DNA of 64,000 nt, from contig NZ_RHJI01000010.1 in NCBI RefSeq assembly GCF_004211955.1, positions 124,001 through 188,000 on the forward strand, in the 5' to 3' direction. The stretch's first letter is position 1; the number at the start of each line of letters is the position of its first letter. Below the pieces are notes generated by a model. That model saw only the letters and a list, made by a program, of their open reading frames with translations. It was not told where the DNA came from and searched no databases. Position numbers and translations under genes: made by a program. This stretch comes from Escherichia sp. E1V33. Its GTDB lineage: Bacteria; Pseudomonadota; Gammaproteobacteria; Enterobacterales; Enterobacteriaceae. Of this stretch, positions 18,009-27,956 are shown in pieces.

Positions 18009-18672
18009 AAACAGAACTGTACCTCGTTTAACCCAAAGCTGTTATCACATACAACGTTAAATATGGCAAGCCATTTTTAAACATGTCTCGATCAGCTGCA
18101 CAAATCTCGATACGCCTTCCACTATTTTGCACATTTATGCAACGGAATCCGTGTCGATATATCGAGACACTTAAGCATACCAGTACAAACAGATGCCTTA
18201 TCTGATGTGGTTTCTACCATAGTTCAATAAGTTCTAATCTTCCAGCTCAGAAATACAATTTAATCACACAATGTGTGTGATATCACTTTTTATACTATGT
18301 AATGATAAAGCGTTATATAACTTTATCTCATAAAACAGTCAGTTAACAACATACACAGATACAATACTGAAGCCATATCCCAGGCATATTAATAATGTAA
18401 AATAAGAAAAAATGATGAATAGTAAAAAAATGAGGAGAGAAACGTTTCGCTTATAAACAATACTGTGATTAATCACTATTCCGATGCAAACATCCCAACA
18501 AGCCAGTACAAAAAATAACTTTTTCTGATGTCGAAATAAATGAATAAATAACAGGATAAATAATCAAAATCAAATAAAGGATTAATTTGAATCAATTGCA
18601 TCATTATAGTGCATATAAGAATGATGAGATGAGTAACCCATCAACACAGGGTTACTCAAATTGCAGGAAGGA
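18009..18672. other. Long AT-rich region between yobF and yebO
   Basis: About 660 bases without a convincing gene. The yobF-cspC promoter and a long leader must lie here. The part nearest yobF contains repeats of TCTCGAT (18086, 18105) and an ATCGAGA copy at 18161 within GTGTCGATATATCGAGACAC. The rest is very AT-rich. Confidence 0.5.
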
Positions 18673-18960
18673 TTACCGTTCTGCTACCAGACGAATAATA
18701 TCTTCATCTTCAGCCGTTTTTTGGTTCTCTGTAACCTTTTCATCCGCTTTTTCAGGTTCGTTAGCTTCGCACAAGCGGCGTAACAGTACATTCTGCCGTT
18801 TTTGCTGCTCCAGCAATGCCTCAAGCAATTCAATCTGTTCGTTAGTCCGGGAACTGGCACGGTTGATGAAAAACCACAAGATGAGCCCAATAATGAGAAC
18901 CACTACCGATACAACCAAAGACGCAATGTTCATCACGCCTGAATTTACAACTTCGTTCAT
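18673..18960 (-). CDS. yebO: Single-span membrane protein YebO
   Basis: 95 residues: one N-terminal transmembrane helix (about residues 8-32), then a charged, probably coiled-coil region rich in Glu, Gln and Leu, and an acidic tail. Function unknown. It is a short protein found next to mgrB in enterobacteria; mgrB lies 74 bases upstream on the same strand. Confidence 0.9.
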   Translation of the reverse strand: MNEVVNSGVMNIASLVVSVVVLIIGLILWFFINRASSRTNEQIELLEALLEQQKRQNVLLRRLCEANEPEKADEKVTENQKTAEDEDIIRLVAER

Positions 18961-19034
18961 TTAACCACCTCTAAGTAGAGGCGCCATTTTACCACTGCTA
19001 CGCAGGAAGGAAATCTACTGATGAAAAAATGATA

Positions 19035-19178
19035 TCACCACGGGATGAACTGATTGATGGCACAAATTCCGCTGAAAAATTGCACATCCTGATCGCACAT
19101 TATGTTGAATACCTGCATCCATAGCAGCAAGAAAGCCAGCACAGCGACAATCAGAACGACCCATCGAAACTTTTTCAC
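19035..19178 (-). CDS. mgrB: PhoQ feedback inhibitor MgrB
   Basis: 47-residue bitopic inner membrane protein, start GTG behind GGAG. A short basic N-terminus (K-K-F-R) and one helix are followed by a periplasmic segment with the cysteines of M-C-D-Q-D (residue 28) and G-I-C-A-I (residue 39), which are needed for activity, ending F-I-P-W. MgrB binds PhoQ and damps PhoPQ signalling; its loss causes polymyxin resistance in Klebsiella. The helix differs from K-12 at about five positions, all hydrophobic. Confidence 0.96.
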   Translation of the reverse strand: MKKFRWVVLIVAVLAFLLLWMQVFNIMCDQDVQFFSGICAINQFIPW

Positions 19179-19334
19179 TCCAATCTCCGTTTAACCTATC
19201 TTCTGCCTTTAAACTATCATGTGTTAGTTAAACAACGCCTAACTATGTCGATATTCGTGCTTTTTCGGAATGATACGCTTGCTTCAGTCCATATTGCCGC
19301 TACGATTAAGCAAACAAAAAGAGAAGAGGTCGTA

Positions 19335-19574
19335 ATGCGATTCATTATTCGCACAATTATCTTGATAGCACTGGTATGGACAGGATTATTACTCAGCGGA
19401 TATGGCGTTCTGATTGGAAGCAAGGAAAATGCTGCCGGGTTAGGGCTGCAATGCACGTATCTCACCGCCCGAAGCACAAGCACGGTGCAATATCTGCATA
19501 CGAAAAGCGGTTTTTTGGGGATTACAGATTGCCCGCTGCTACGTAAAAGCAATATCGTCGTCGATAATGATTGA
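19335..19574 (+). CDS. yobH: Small exported or membrane protein YobH
   Basis: 79 residues starting M-R-F-I-I-R with a hydrophobic segment at about residues 5-27 that serves as signal or anchor, then a periplasmic part with two cysteines. Function unknown. The frame opens further upstream, but the ATG at 19335 with GAGG before it gives the known length. Confidence 0.9.
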   Translation: MRFIIRTIILIALVWTGLLLSGYGVLIGSKENAAGLGLQCTYLTARSTSTVQYLHTKSGFLGITDCPLLRKSNIVVDND

Positions 19575-19678
19575 TAGATAACGGTACAAATATCCACACC
19601 AAAACTAATGGATATAAAGTCCTTTCATCTCCTGTTCGAACGATATCTCTATTAACATTATTTAATTCACACTAAATG

Positions 19679-19713
19679 AAGAACCTGTCTGGATTTCACG
19701 CAGACAGGTTCTT
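19679..19713. terminator. Hairpin between yobH and kdgR
   Basis: Exact 12-base arms (19679-19690 and 19702-19713) with an 11-base loop between two convergent genes. It can act as terminator for both strands, though the flanking T tracts are weak. Confidence 0.7.
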
Positions 19714-19720
19714 ATTCTAA

Positions 19721-20512
19721 TCAGAATGGATAGTCGTGATACCCCATTTGTGCGGATATTTTGCGCGCTGCCGTATGCAACATAGCCACATACTCCTGCA
19801 AACGTTCTTCAGAAAAACGCAGCGTCGGAAAGGAAATACTCAAGCCAGCAATCACCACACCAAAACGGTCAAACACCGGAACAGCGATGCAGCGTAGCCC
19901 TTCTTCTTGTTCTTCGTTATCTTCGCCGTATCCCTGCTCGCGGACCTGATCTAACACGGGTAATAACGCCTCTGTGCTGGTGATGGTCCGATCGGTACTG
20001 CGTTTATATTCCACGCCTTCAAGGATTTGCTTCACTTCATCGCGATCGCGCCAGGCCAGCAGCACTTTACCGATCGCAGTGCTGTAAAGAGGATTACGAC
20101 GGCCAATCCGTGAATACATGCGCAAATTGTACATAGAGTCAATTTTGTGGATGTAAACAATGCTGTCTTCATCCAGTGCGCCAAGATGAATGGTTTCTTT
20201 GGTCAAACGGGAGATCTCTCGCATCTGGATATCTGCACTGCGAATAAGATCGACGTTTTGTAAAGCGCGAGCGCCCAGCTCAAACAATTTCAGGGTCAGA
20301 GAGTATTTCTCCGACTCCCCTTCCTGCGCGACATAGCCCAGGGTTTTCATGGTCTGTAAAAAGCGATAAACGGTGCTTTTTGACATCATGACGCGCTGTG
20401 ACAGCTCGGTTATCCCTATTTCGCGCTCTTCCCCCAGCGCCTGCAAAATGCCAAAAACCTTCAGTACGGAAGATACAGAATCAGGTTGTTTATCCAGATC
20501 TGCGTTAGCCAT
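19721..20512 (-). CDS. kdgR: IclR-family repressor KdgR
   Basis: 263 residues with an N-terminal winged helix-turn-helix (about 25-75) and a C-terminal IclR ligand domain. In E. coli KdgR represses 2-keto-3-deoxygluconate uptake and use (kdgT, kdgK and eda), with KDG as inducer. It is therefore linked to eda, 23 kb away in this window. Divergent from yebQ. Confidence 0.95.
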   Translation of the reverse strand: MANADLDKQPDSVSSVLKVFGILQALGEEREIGITELSQRVMMSKSTVYRFLQTMKTLGYVAQEGESEKYSLTLKLFELGARALQNVDLIRSADIQMREISRLTKETIHLGALDEDSIVYIHKIDSMYNLRMYSRIGRRNPLYSTAIGKVLLAWRDRDEVKQILEGVEYKRSTDRTITSTEALLPVLDQVREQGYGEDNEEQEEGLRCIAVPVFDRFGVVIAGLSISFPTLRFSEERLQEYVAMLHTAARKISAQMGYHDYPF

Positions 20513-20688
20513 TTATCACCTCATTGCGAGTGTTTTATAAAAATTAGAACTGTTTTTTATTATAATTTCGCGCCAGGGTGGTCGCAATCCATCTTTTGCC
20601 GGTTAGTTACAATTCTGCGACATTCACCGTGAATATCAGTGCTAAAATCATACCCCTGTTGATTATTACCAAAAGATATAAAATTCCT

Positions 20689-22062
20689 ATGCCAAAAGTT
20701 CAGGCCGATGGCCTGCCGTTGCCTCAGCGGTACGGCGCAATTTTAACCATTATTATTGGTATTTCGATGGCGGTTCTTGACGGAGCTATTGCCAATGTCG
20801 CCTTGCCAACCATTGCAACCGATCTCCACGCCACGCCAGCCAGTTCCATCTGGGTGGTGAATGCCTACCAAATCGCGATCGTTATCTCCTTACTCTCGTT
20901 CTCGTTTTTGGGCGATATGTTTGGCTATCGACGAATTTATAAATTCGGCCTGGTGGTTTTTCTACTTTCATCGTTGTTCTGCGCTCTTTCTGATTCACTG
21001 CAAATGCTAACCCTGGCGCGTGTAATACAAGGTGTCGGCGGCGCGGCGTTAATGAGCGTCAATACTGCACTCATCCGCTTAATCTACCCACAACGTTTTC
21101 TGGGGCGAGGGATGGGAATTAACTCGTTCATCGTTGCTGTCTCCTCTGCTGCCGGGCCGACGATCGCCGCCGCAATCCTTTCTATTGCGTCCTGGAAGTG
21201 GTTATTTTTAATTAACGTACCGTTGGGCATTATCGCCCTTCTGCTGGCGATGCGTTTTCTGCCGCCAAATGGTTCTCGCACCAGCAAGCCGCGGTTTGAC
21301 CTGCCCAGCGCCGTGATGAATGCGCTGACATTCGGCCTGCTTATTACCGCATTGAGTGGTTTTGCTCAGGGGCAATCGCTGACGCTGATCGGCGCTGAAC
21401 TGGCGGTAATGATAATTGTTGGTATTTTCTTTATTCGTCGCCAACTTTCGCTTCCCGTACCGCTGCTACCGGTAGATTTACTGCGTATTCCACTGTTTAC
21501 GCTATCAATTTGTACCTCTATTTGCTCTTTCTGCGCGCAAATGCTGGCGATGGTTTCCCTGCCTTTTTATCTGCAAACTGTACTTGGGCGTAGTGAAGTT
21601 GAGACAGGTTTGCTCCTGACCCCGTGGCCGTTGGCAACGATGGTAATGGCTCCGCTGGCAGGTTATTTGATAGAGCGCGTCCATGCAGGATTACTTGGTG
21701 CTTTAGGGCTGTTCATCATGGCGGCGGGACTTTTTTCTCTGGTCCTGTTGCCAGCTTCACCTGCTGATATCAATATCATCTGGCCGATGATCTTATGCGG
21801 TGCAGGCTTTGGGTTATTCCAGTCCCCCAATAATCACACCATTATTACCTCCGCCCCGCGTGAGCGTAGCGGCGGTGCAAGTGGAATGTTGGGTACAGCG
21901 CGTCTGCTTGGTCAGAGTAGCGGTGCAGCTCTGGTGGCGCTGATGTTGAATCAGTTTGGCGATAATGGTACGCACGTCTCGCTGACGGCTGCGGCTATTC
22001 TGGCAGTGATCGCCGCCTGTGTCAGTGGTTTACGCATTACCCAACCGCGCACACAAGGCTAA
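20689..22062 (+). CDS. yebQ: Major facilitator efflux transporter YebQ
   Basis: 457 residues, 12 to 14 membrane helices, DHA2-type drug:proton antiporter. The motif D-M-F-G-Y-R-R between helices 2 and 3 and the early A-V-L-D-G-A-I-A-N-V-A-L-P signature are typical. The substrate is unknown; K-12 YebQ is listed as a predicted drug exporter. The frame extends upstream but the ATG at 20689 gives the known length. Confidence 0.93.
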   Translation: MPKVQADGLPLPQRYGAILTIIIGISMAVLDGAIANVALPTIATDLHATPASSIWVVNAYQIAIVISLLSFSFLGDMFGYRRIYKFGLVVFLLSSLFCALSDSLQMLTLARVIQGVGGAALMSVNTALIRLIYPQRFLGRGMGINSFIVAVSSAAGPTIAAAILSIASWKWLFLINVPLGIIALLLAMRFLPPNGSRTSKPRFDLPSAVMNALTFGLLITALSGFAQGQSLTLIGAELAVMIIVGIFFIRRQLSLPVPLLPVDLLRIPLFTLSICTSICSFCAQMLAMVSLPFYLQTVLGRSEVETGLLLTPWPLATMVMAPLAGYLIERVHAGLLGALGLFIMAAGLFSLVLLPASPADINIIWPMILCGAGFGLFQSPNNHTIITSAPRERSGGASGMLGTARLLGQSSGAALVALMLNQFGDNGTHVSLTAAAILAVIAACVSGLRITQPRTQG

Positions 22063-22095
22063 AAAAAAGCGCGTCACCCAGGACGCGCTTTTTTA
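22061..22095. terminator. Bidirectional terminator between yebQ and htpX
   Basis: AAAAAAAAGCGCGTC pairs with GACGCGCTTTTTT. Both strands get a T tract, serving two convergent genes. Confidence 0.9.
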
Positions 22096-22109
22096 ATATT
22101 TACTGCAAG

Positions 22110-22991
22110 TTACTTCAGGTATTCACCCGTACGCAGGGCTTCAATACGTTTATCCAGCGGCGGGTGAGTCATGAAAAGCTCACTCAGCGATTTGGACTTA
22201 CCATTGATACAAAAAGCCATCATGCTGGTTGCTTCCTGCGGCTCATAGCTGGTTTTCAGACGCTGCAGCGCAGCAATCATTTTCTCACGACCAACCAGTT
22301 TGGCTGACCCTGCATCGGCATGGAATTCACGGTGACGCGAGAACCACATGGTGATAATGCTCGCCAGAATACCAAATACCAGCTCCAGCACCGTCGCAAC
22401 CGCAAAGTAGATCAGCGGGTTGCCGTTGCTCTCTTCACCTTCATCACGGTTACCGCCCATAAAGCCTGCGGCAAGCTGCGCCAGAATACGTGAAATAAAG
22501 ATAACGAAGGTGTTCACCACGCCCTGAATCAGCGTCATGGTAACCATATCACCATTAGCAATGTGGCTAATTTCGTGGGCAATTACCGCCTCGGCTTCAT
22601 CCGGGCTCATGTTCTGCAGCAAACCGGTGCTGACAGCAACCAGAGAGGCATCACGACGAGCACCTGTCGCAAAGGCGTTGATATCCGGCGCATGGTAGAT
22701 AGCTACTTGCGGCATAGCAATCCCCGCCTGACGGGCCTGGGTTGCTACAGTATTGACCAGCCAACGTTCCCTTTCGTTACGCGGTTGCTCGATCACTTCC
22801 CCGCCAACAGATCGTAATGCCATCCATTTGGACATCAGAAGCGAAACGAAGGAACCACCAAAACCGAACAGCAAGGCCATAATCATCAGCCCCTGAACGC
22901 TGCTCGACTGTATCCCTGTCAGGCTCAGTACCAGCCCGAAAACGACCATTACGGCCAGGTTCGTTAGCAGGAAGAGCGCGATTCGCATCAT
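22110..22991 (-). CDS. htpX: Membrane zinc metalloprotease HtpX
   Basis: M48 peptidase of 293 residues with about four membrane helices and the zinc motif H-E-I-S-H near residue 140 facing the cytoplasm. It degrades misfolded membrane proteins together with FtsH and is induced by the Cpx response in E. coli. The catalytic residues are intact. Confidence 0.97.
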
Positions 22992-23144
22992 AATTTTCTT
23001 TTTACCTCAGTTTAACAAAACGCAATATGCGATACCCACATCGTATGGGTTACGCGACTATTTTCAAGTCTGGATAGAGCGTAAGTCACCAGAAAGACAC
23101 AACTTTACATTTTGTAGCATCTGATTTACGGCATCTTGCCACTG

Positions 23145-23178
23145 TTAAAAAATCAGGCACAATTTCTTGTGCCTGATT
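23145..23178 (-). terminator. Terminator of prc
   Basis: AATCAGGCAC pairs with GTGCCTGATT just behind the prc stop; the minus-strand product ends in TTTTTT. Confidence 0.85.
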
Positions 23179-23182
23179 GATG

Positions 23183-25231
23183 TTACTTGACGGGAGCGGG
23201 CTGTTCCGCTGGTCTGGATTTTTCCAGCTTCGCCAGATCGAGTGCGATATTCACTGTCTCGTCCAGATATGGATCTGGCTCCTTGTAATCTTTTGGCAAA
23301 TCATCCAGCTTCTTCAATTCCGGTTTGCCTTCGCGTTTAAAGCGATCGTTCAAGCGCGCCAGACGCATCGCATCATCTTCATTGTTCTCTTTCTCACGCA
23401 CAGCGTAATTCAGAGAAACAATATTGCGTTTGTCCTTCATGGCATTGAAACGAGCAATATCCTTCATGATGTTCTGGAATTCAGGATCCTTCGCAATGCG
23501 CGCATTATGTTCCTTCAGCAATTCCGGCTCAAACGCCGATAAATCGCCTGATTTCACATAAGTTGCAGCATCAATGCTATCCCACGGCAGCGCGTTATCT
23601 TCGAATTTCTCTCCCGTTTCCGTCTCTTCATTGCCCGTCGGCATGATGATATCCGGCGTCACGCCCTTACGTTGGGTGCTGCCACCGTTAACGCGATAGA
23701 ATTTCTGGATTGTGTACTGTACTGACCCCAGCGCCGGCCATTCAGGACGTAACATCTGATCGTAGATACGATTCAGAGAACGATACTGCTGGACAGTGCC
23801 TTTGCCGAATGTCGGTTCACCCACAACCAGCGCACGACCGTAATCCTGCATCGCGGCAGCAAAGATTTCCGAAGCCGAAGCACTGAAACGGTCGACCAAT
23901 ACCACCAGCGGACCTTTATAGAACACCTGGCCGTCGGTATCACTGTCCTCGCGGACTTTACCATTGTTATCACGGACCTGAACAATCGGACCGGAAGGAA
24001 TGAACAAACCAGAGAGCGATACTGCCTCGGTCAGCGCCCCGCCGCCATTGCTACGCAGGTCGATGACGACGCTGCTGACATTCTGTTTTTCCAGCTTCTG
24101 TAACTGAACTTTGACATCGTCTGTTAAGCCAACATAGAAGCCGGGAATATCCAGTACGCCCACTTTTTCTTTGCCGACGGTCTTCACAGACATTTTAACT
24201 GCGCGGTCTTCCAGACGAATGCGTTCACGCGTCAGCGTTACCGTACGGGTTTTAGTCCCTTTACCGGCAGGTAAAATTTCTAAACGAACTTTACTGCCCT
24301 TCGGTCCTTTGATTAAGGCAACGACATCATCAAGACGCCAGCCAATCACGTCAACCATCGGCTTACCGGTTTGACCAACACCGACAATTTTGTCACCAAC
24401 GCTGATAGCCTTACTCTTCGCAGCCGGGCCACCTGCCACCATCGAATTGATAACAGTGTAGTCATCATCCATTTGCAGCACCGCGCCAATACCTTCCAAC
24501 GACAAGCTCATTTCAGTATTGAACTGTTCGGTATTACGCGGGGAAAGGTAGTTGGTGTGCGGATCAATTTCGCGCGCAAACGCCGTCATTGCCAGCGAGA
24601 AGACATCTTCGCTGTTAGTTTGCGCCAGACGGCGAATGGCAAATTTGTAGCGACGAGTCAGGGTTTCACGAATTTCTTTATCCGTTTTTCCCGTCAGCTT
24701 CAGGCTTAACTCGTCGAATTTAACTTTGCTATCCCACAGCGCGTTTAACTCAGCCTCATTTTTAGGCCAGGGCGCTTTGCTGCGGTCCAGGTTATAAGTG
24801 TCGTTGCCGGTAAAATCCATCGGTTTTTCCAGTACCGACAAGGCGTACTGGTAACGTTCAAAACGGCGTTTTTGCGCCAGATTGTAGAGATCGTAGAAAA
24901 CGTCAAGTTTACCGGAGCGTAGTTCATCGCCCAGCTCATTTTTCTTTTTCGCGAACTGTTCAACATCACTTGCCAGCAGCACATTGTGGCTGTAATCAAG
25001 CAGGTTCAGGTAGCGGTCAAAGATTTTGGCCGAGAACGCCTGATCGAGGTCGAACTGGCGATAATGGGAGCGGGTAAAGCGCGACGTTACGCGCTCACTC
25101 ACCGTCGCATGCTGCGTCTCTTCCTTTAATACCGGAATCTGATCAGCACGCGTAATATCTTCTACTGCGAAGGTCTGGCCTGCTATTGCAAGCAGGCCAG
25201 CTAACGCGGTAAGCCTAAAAAACATGTTCAT
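23183..25231 (-). CDS. prc: Tail-specific periplasmic protease Prc (Tsp)
   Basis: 682 residues with a cleavable signal peptide (about 1-22, ending Q-T-F-A), a PDZ domain near 235-325 and an S41 catalytic domain. The Ser/Lys dyad lies in R-F-S-A-S-A-S-E and F-G-K-G-T-V. Prc trims FtsI and, with NlpI, degrades MepS to control peptidoglycan growth, and also degrades SsrA-tagged exported proteins. An upstream in-frame start would add 16 residues and is not used. It follows proQ by 19 bases in one transcript. Confidence 0.97.
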   Translation of the reverse strand: MNMFFRLTALAGLLAIAGQTFAVEDITRADQIPVLKEETQHATVSERVTSRFTRSHYRQFDLDQAFSAKIFDRYLNLLDYSHNVLLASDVEQFAKKKNELGDELRSGKLDVFYDLYNLAQKRRFERYQYALSVLEKPMDFTGNDTYNLDRSKAPWPKNEAELNALWDSKVKFDELSLKLTGKTDKEIRETLTRRYKFAIRRLAQTNSEDVFSLAMTAFAREIDPHTNYLSPRNTEQFNTEMSLSLEGIGAVLQMDDDYTVINSMVAGGPAAKSKAISVGDKIVGVGQTGKPMVDVIGWRLDDVVALIKGPKGSKVRLEILPAGKGTKTRTVTLTRERIRLEDRAVKMSVKTVGKEKVGVLDIPGFYVGLTDDVKVQLQKLEKQNVSSVVIDLRSNGGGALTEAVSLSGLFIPSGPIVQVRDNNGKVREDSDTDGQVFYKGPLVVLVDRFSASASEIFAAAMQDYGRALVVGEPTFGKGTVQQYRSLNRIYDQMLRPEWPALGSVQYTIQKFYRVNGGSTQRKGVTPDIIMPTGNEETETGEKFEDNALPWDSIDAATYVKSGDLSAFEPELLKEHNARIAKDPEFQNIMKDIARFNAMKDKRNIVSLNYAVREKENNEDDAMRLARLNDRFKREGKPELKKLDDLPKDYKEPDPYLDETVNIALDLAKLEKSRPAEQPAPVK

Positions 25232-25250
25232 GCCTGGCCCGGCCTCCGTT

Positions 25251-25949
25251 TCAGAACACCAGGTGTTCTGCGCGCACAATCAAAGACATACCCGAATTCA
25301 GCTGGACGCGGACGCCGTCTTTGGTGATTTCTAATACGGTGGCATCCATCGCATTTTGACCAGCTTTCACCTTCAGGGCTTGTCCGACAGTCAGAGCTGA
25401 AATGTCAGAAACTGGGGTATGCTGTTCTTCGCGAGGTGCTTTTACTGTTTTTGGCGCTTTCTCAGCCGGTTTTTGCGCGCGAGGTTTGCGCTCGGCGCCT
25501 TCTTTACGGCGTTGCGCGGCAGGACGTGGCTTGCGTTCGCGGCGTGGTGCGTCTTCTTTCTCACCTGCAGCTGCGGCAGCTTCGCGTTTTTTCGCCTGCT
25601 GTTCGGCACGCTGCGCCTGGACGCGCGCTTTCGCTTCTTCAAGCTGCTTGCGAGCATGTTCTACATGCTGCTCGTCCAGCTCACCGCATGGGTTGCCGTC
25701 GAGATCGACACGCGTCGCGCCAGGTTTAACGCCATACAGATAGCGCCAGCTCGAAGTGTAGAGACGTAAAGCGGATCGCAGTTGCGTTTTGCTAAGGTTC
25801 ATTTCCCCAGCAACGCGATCGACCAAATCCTGAAAAATACCGATTTTCAGCGGACGCGCTTCACCTTCCGCACTGAAACAGTGGGGAAAACGTTCGGCCA
25901 GAAACGCGATTACTTCTTTACTGCTATTCAACTTAGGTTGATTTTCCAT
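25251..25949 (-). CDS. proQ: RNA chaperone ProQ
   Basis: 232 residues: a FinO/ProQ RNA-binding domain (about 1-120), a long Lys/Arg/Ala/Glu-rich linker (120-180) and a C-terminal Tudor/SH3-like domain. ProQ binds structured sRNAs and mRNA 3' ends throughout the cell and was first found through ProP osmoregulation. Operon with prc. Confidence 0.97.
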   Translation of the reverse strand: MENQPKLNSSKEVIAFLAERFPHCFSAEGEARPLKIGIFQDLVDRVAGEMNLSKTQLRSALRLYTSSWRYLYGVKPGATRVDLDGNPCGELDEQHVEHARKQLEEAKARVQAQRAEQQAKKREAAAAAGEKEDAPRRERKPRPAAQRRKEGAERKPRAQKPAEKAPKTVKAPREEQHTPVSDISALTVGQALKVKAGQNAMDATVLEITKDGVRVQLNSGMSLIVRAEHLVF

Positions 25950-26045
25950 GAAATTTCCTGATTACAACGGACGTAGCCAACAAGCGCAGGCATGAACAGG
26001 CGTCATTATAATGACGTCATCAGTAAATGCTACGTTATCCGTTGA

Positions 26046-26543
26046 TTATCCTGCGACGCTCGCAAAGAATTTTTTGTAATCCGTCGTTGCAAGCACCTTT
26101 TCAAGCTGTGCCACAAGCTGACGTAAGCCTTGCTCGTCCTCGTCTGTAAAGCGACCGAAGACTGTACTGTCGATATCGAGAACGCCAATAATCTGATTTT
26201 TCACCACCAGCGGCAGAACAATTTCAGAATTACTCGCCGCATCACAGGCAATATGTCCGTCAAAGGCGTGAACATCGTCGATTCGCTGTACTTCATTGCG
26301 GGCAACTGCAGTGCCACACACGCCGCGCCCTACCGGGATTCGTACGCAGGCAATTTTGCCCTGAAACGGTCCGAGAACCAGCGTATCGTCCTCAAGTAAA
26401 TAAAACCCAGCCCAGTTTACGTCAGTCAGACGCTCGTATAACAAAGCACTGGTATTCGCCAGCGTTGCCAGAAAACTAGTTTCTCCCGCCATCAACGCAT
26501 TAAAGTCGCGGTTTAAGTCCGCGTAAAATTCTGTTTTGTTCAT
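26046..26543 (-). CDS. msrC: Free methionine-(R)-sulfoxide reductase MsrC
   Basis: 165-residue GAF-domain enzyme that reduces free methionine R-sulfoxide. The three cysteines used for catalysis and disulfide relay lie in K-I-A-C-V-R, R-G-V-C-G-T and H-I-A-C-D-A. The frame is open 54 bases upstream, but the ATG at 26543 gives the K-12 length. Divergent from letA. Confidence 0.95.
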   Translation of the reverse strand: MNKTEFYADLNRDFNALMAGETSFLATLANTSALLYERLTDVNWAGFYLLEDDTLVLGPFQGKIACVRIPVGRGVCGTAVARNEVQRIDDVHAFDGHIACDAASNSEIVLPLVVKNQIIGVLDIDSTVFGRFTDEDEQGLRQLVAQLEKVLATTDYKKFFASVAG

Positions 26544-26672
26544 TATATAATCACTTAGTTGTCTTACCTGGAACTGCCAGCCTATTAAAATAAGCATTAA
26601 ATGCGTTAATGCTCAAGATCATTCCCATCATGGGTTAAGATAAATGTTAATTCTTATTACATCTGGCATGTC

Positions 26673-27956
26673 ATGGCTCTTAACACCCCACAAATTACGC
26701 CGACCAAAAAGATAACAGTGAGGGCAATTGGCGAGGAACTACCGCGTGGTGATTATCAACGTTGCCCGCAATGTGACATGCTGTTTAGCCTGCCCGAGAT
26801 AAATTCTCATCAGAGTGCCTATTGCCCGCGCTGTCAGGCAAAAATTCGTGATGGGCGTGACTGGTCGCTCACAAGGCTGGCTGCAATGGCTTTTACTATG
26901 TTGTTGCTTATGCCGTTTGCCTGGGGCGAACCTCTATTACATATCTGGCTGTTAGGTATCCGTATCGACGCCAATGTAATGCAAGGCATCTGGCAGATGA
27001 CCAAACAGGGCGATGCGATAACCGGCGCAATGGTGTTTTTCTGCGTTATCGGCGCACCTCTCATTCTGGTGACCTCTATTGCTTATTTATGGTTTGGCAA
27101 TCGGCTGGGAATGAATTTACGCCCGGTGTTGCTGATGCTCGAGCGATTAAAAGAGTGGGTAATGCTTGATATCTATCTGGTAGGTATCGGTGTTGCTTCT
27201 ATAAAGGTACAGGATTACGCCCATATCCAGGCGGGCGTCGGGCTATTCTCTTTTTTCGCGCTGGTGATTTTAACTACGGTGACGTTGTCACATCTTAATG
27301 TTGAACAGCTGTGGGAGCGATTTTATCCGCAGCGCCCTGCCACGCGTAGGGACGAGAAATTACGCGTTTGCCTGGGCTGTCACTTTACCGGCTATCCCGA
27401 TCCGCGCGGTCGCTGCCCCCGCTGCCATATTCCACTTCGCTTGCGTCGCCATCATAGTATTCAAAAATGCTGGGCGGCGTTGTTGGCTTCAATTGTCTTG
27501 TTGTTACCAGCCAACCTGCTACCTATTTCGATCATTTACCTGAACGGTGGACGACAAGAAGATACGATTCTTTCCGGAATTATGTCGCTGGGAAACAGCA
27601 ATATTGCCGTCGCCGGAATTGTTTTTATCGCCAGTATTCTGGTGCCGTTCACCAAAGTGATCGTCATGTTTACTTTACTGGTAAGCATTCATTTTAAATG
27701 CCAGCAAGGCTTACGCACGCGAATTTTGCTATTGCGGATGGTGACCTGGATTGGCCGCTGGTCGATGCTCGATCTGTTTGTCATTTCATTAACCATGTCG
27801 CTGATTAATCGCGATCAGATCCTCGCTTTTACTATGGGACCAGCTGCGTTTTATTTCGGCGCAGCGGTTATTTTGACTATTCTTGCAGTGGAATGGCTGG
27901 ACAGCCGCTTACTTTGGGATGCACATGAGTCAGGAAACGCCCGCTTCGACGACTGA
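26673..27956 (+). CDS. letA: Lipid transport membrane protein LetA (YebS)
   Basis: 427-residue PqiA-family inner membrane protein with two zinc-ribbon cysteine clusters, C-P-Q-C/C-P-R-C near residues 33-55 and C-L-G-C/C-P-R-C near 230-250, each followed by about four helices. Together with LetB it moves lipids across the envelope. Its end overlaps the letB start by 32 bases, so translation is coupled. Confidence 0.95.
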   Translation: MALNTPQITPTKKITVRAIGEELPRGDYQRCPQCDMLFSLPEINSHQSAYCPRCQAKIRDGRDWSLTRLAAMAFTMLLLMPFAWGEPLLHIWLLGIRIDANVMQGIWQMTKQGDAITGAMVFFCVIGAPLILVTSIAYLWFGNRLGMNLRPVLLMLERLKEWVMLDIYLVGIGVASIKVQDYAHIQAGVGLFSFFALVILTTVTLSHLNVEQLWERFYPQRPATRRDEKLRVCLGCHFTGYPDPRGRCPRCHIPLRLRRHHSIQKCWAALLASIVLLLPANLLPISIIYLNGGRQEDTILSGIMSLGNSNIAVAGIVFIASILVPFTKVIVMFTLLVSIHFKCQQGLRTRILLLRMVTWIGRWSMLDLFVISLTMSLINRDQILAFTMGPAAFYFGAAVILTILAVEWLDSRLLWDAHESGNARFDD

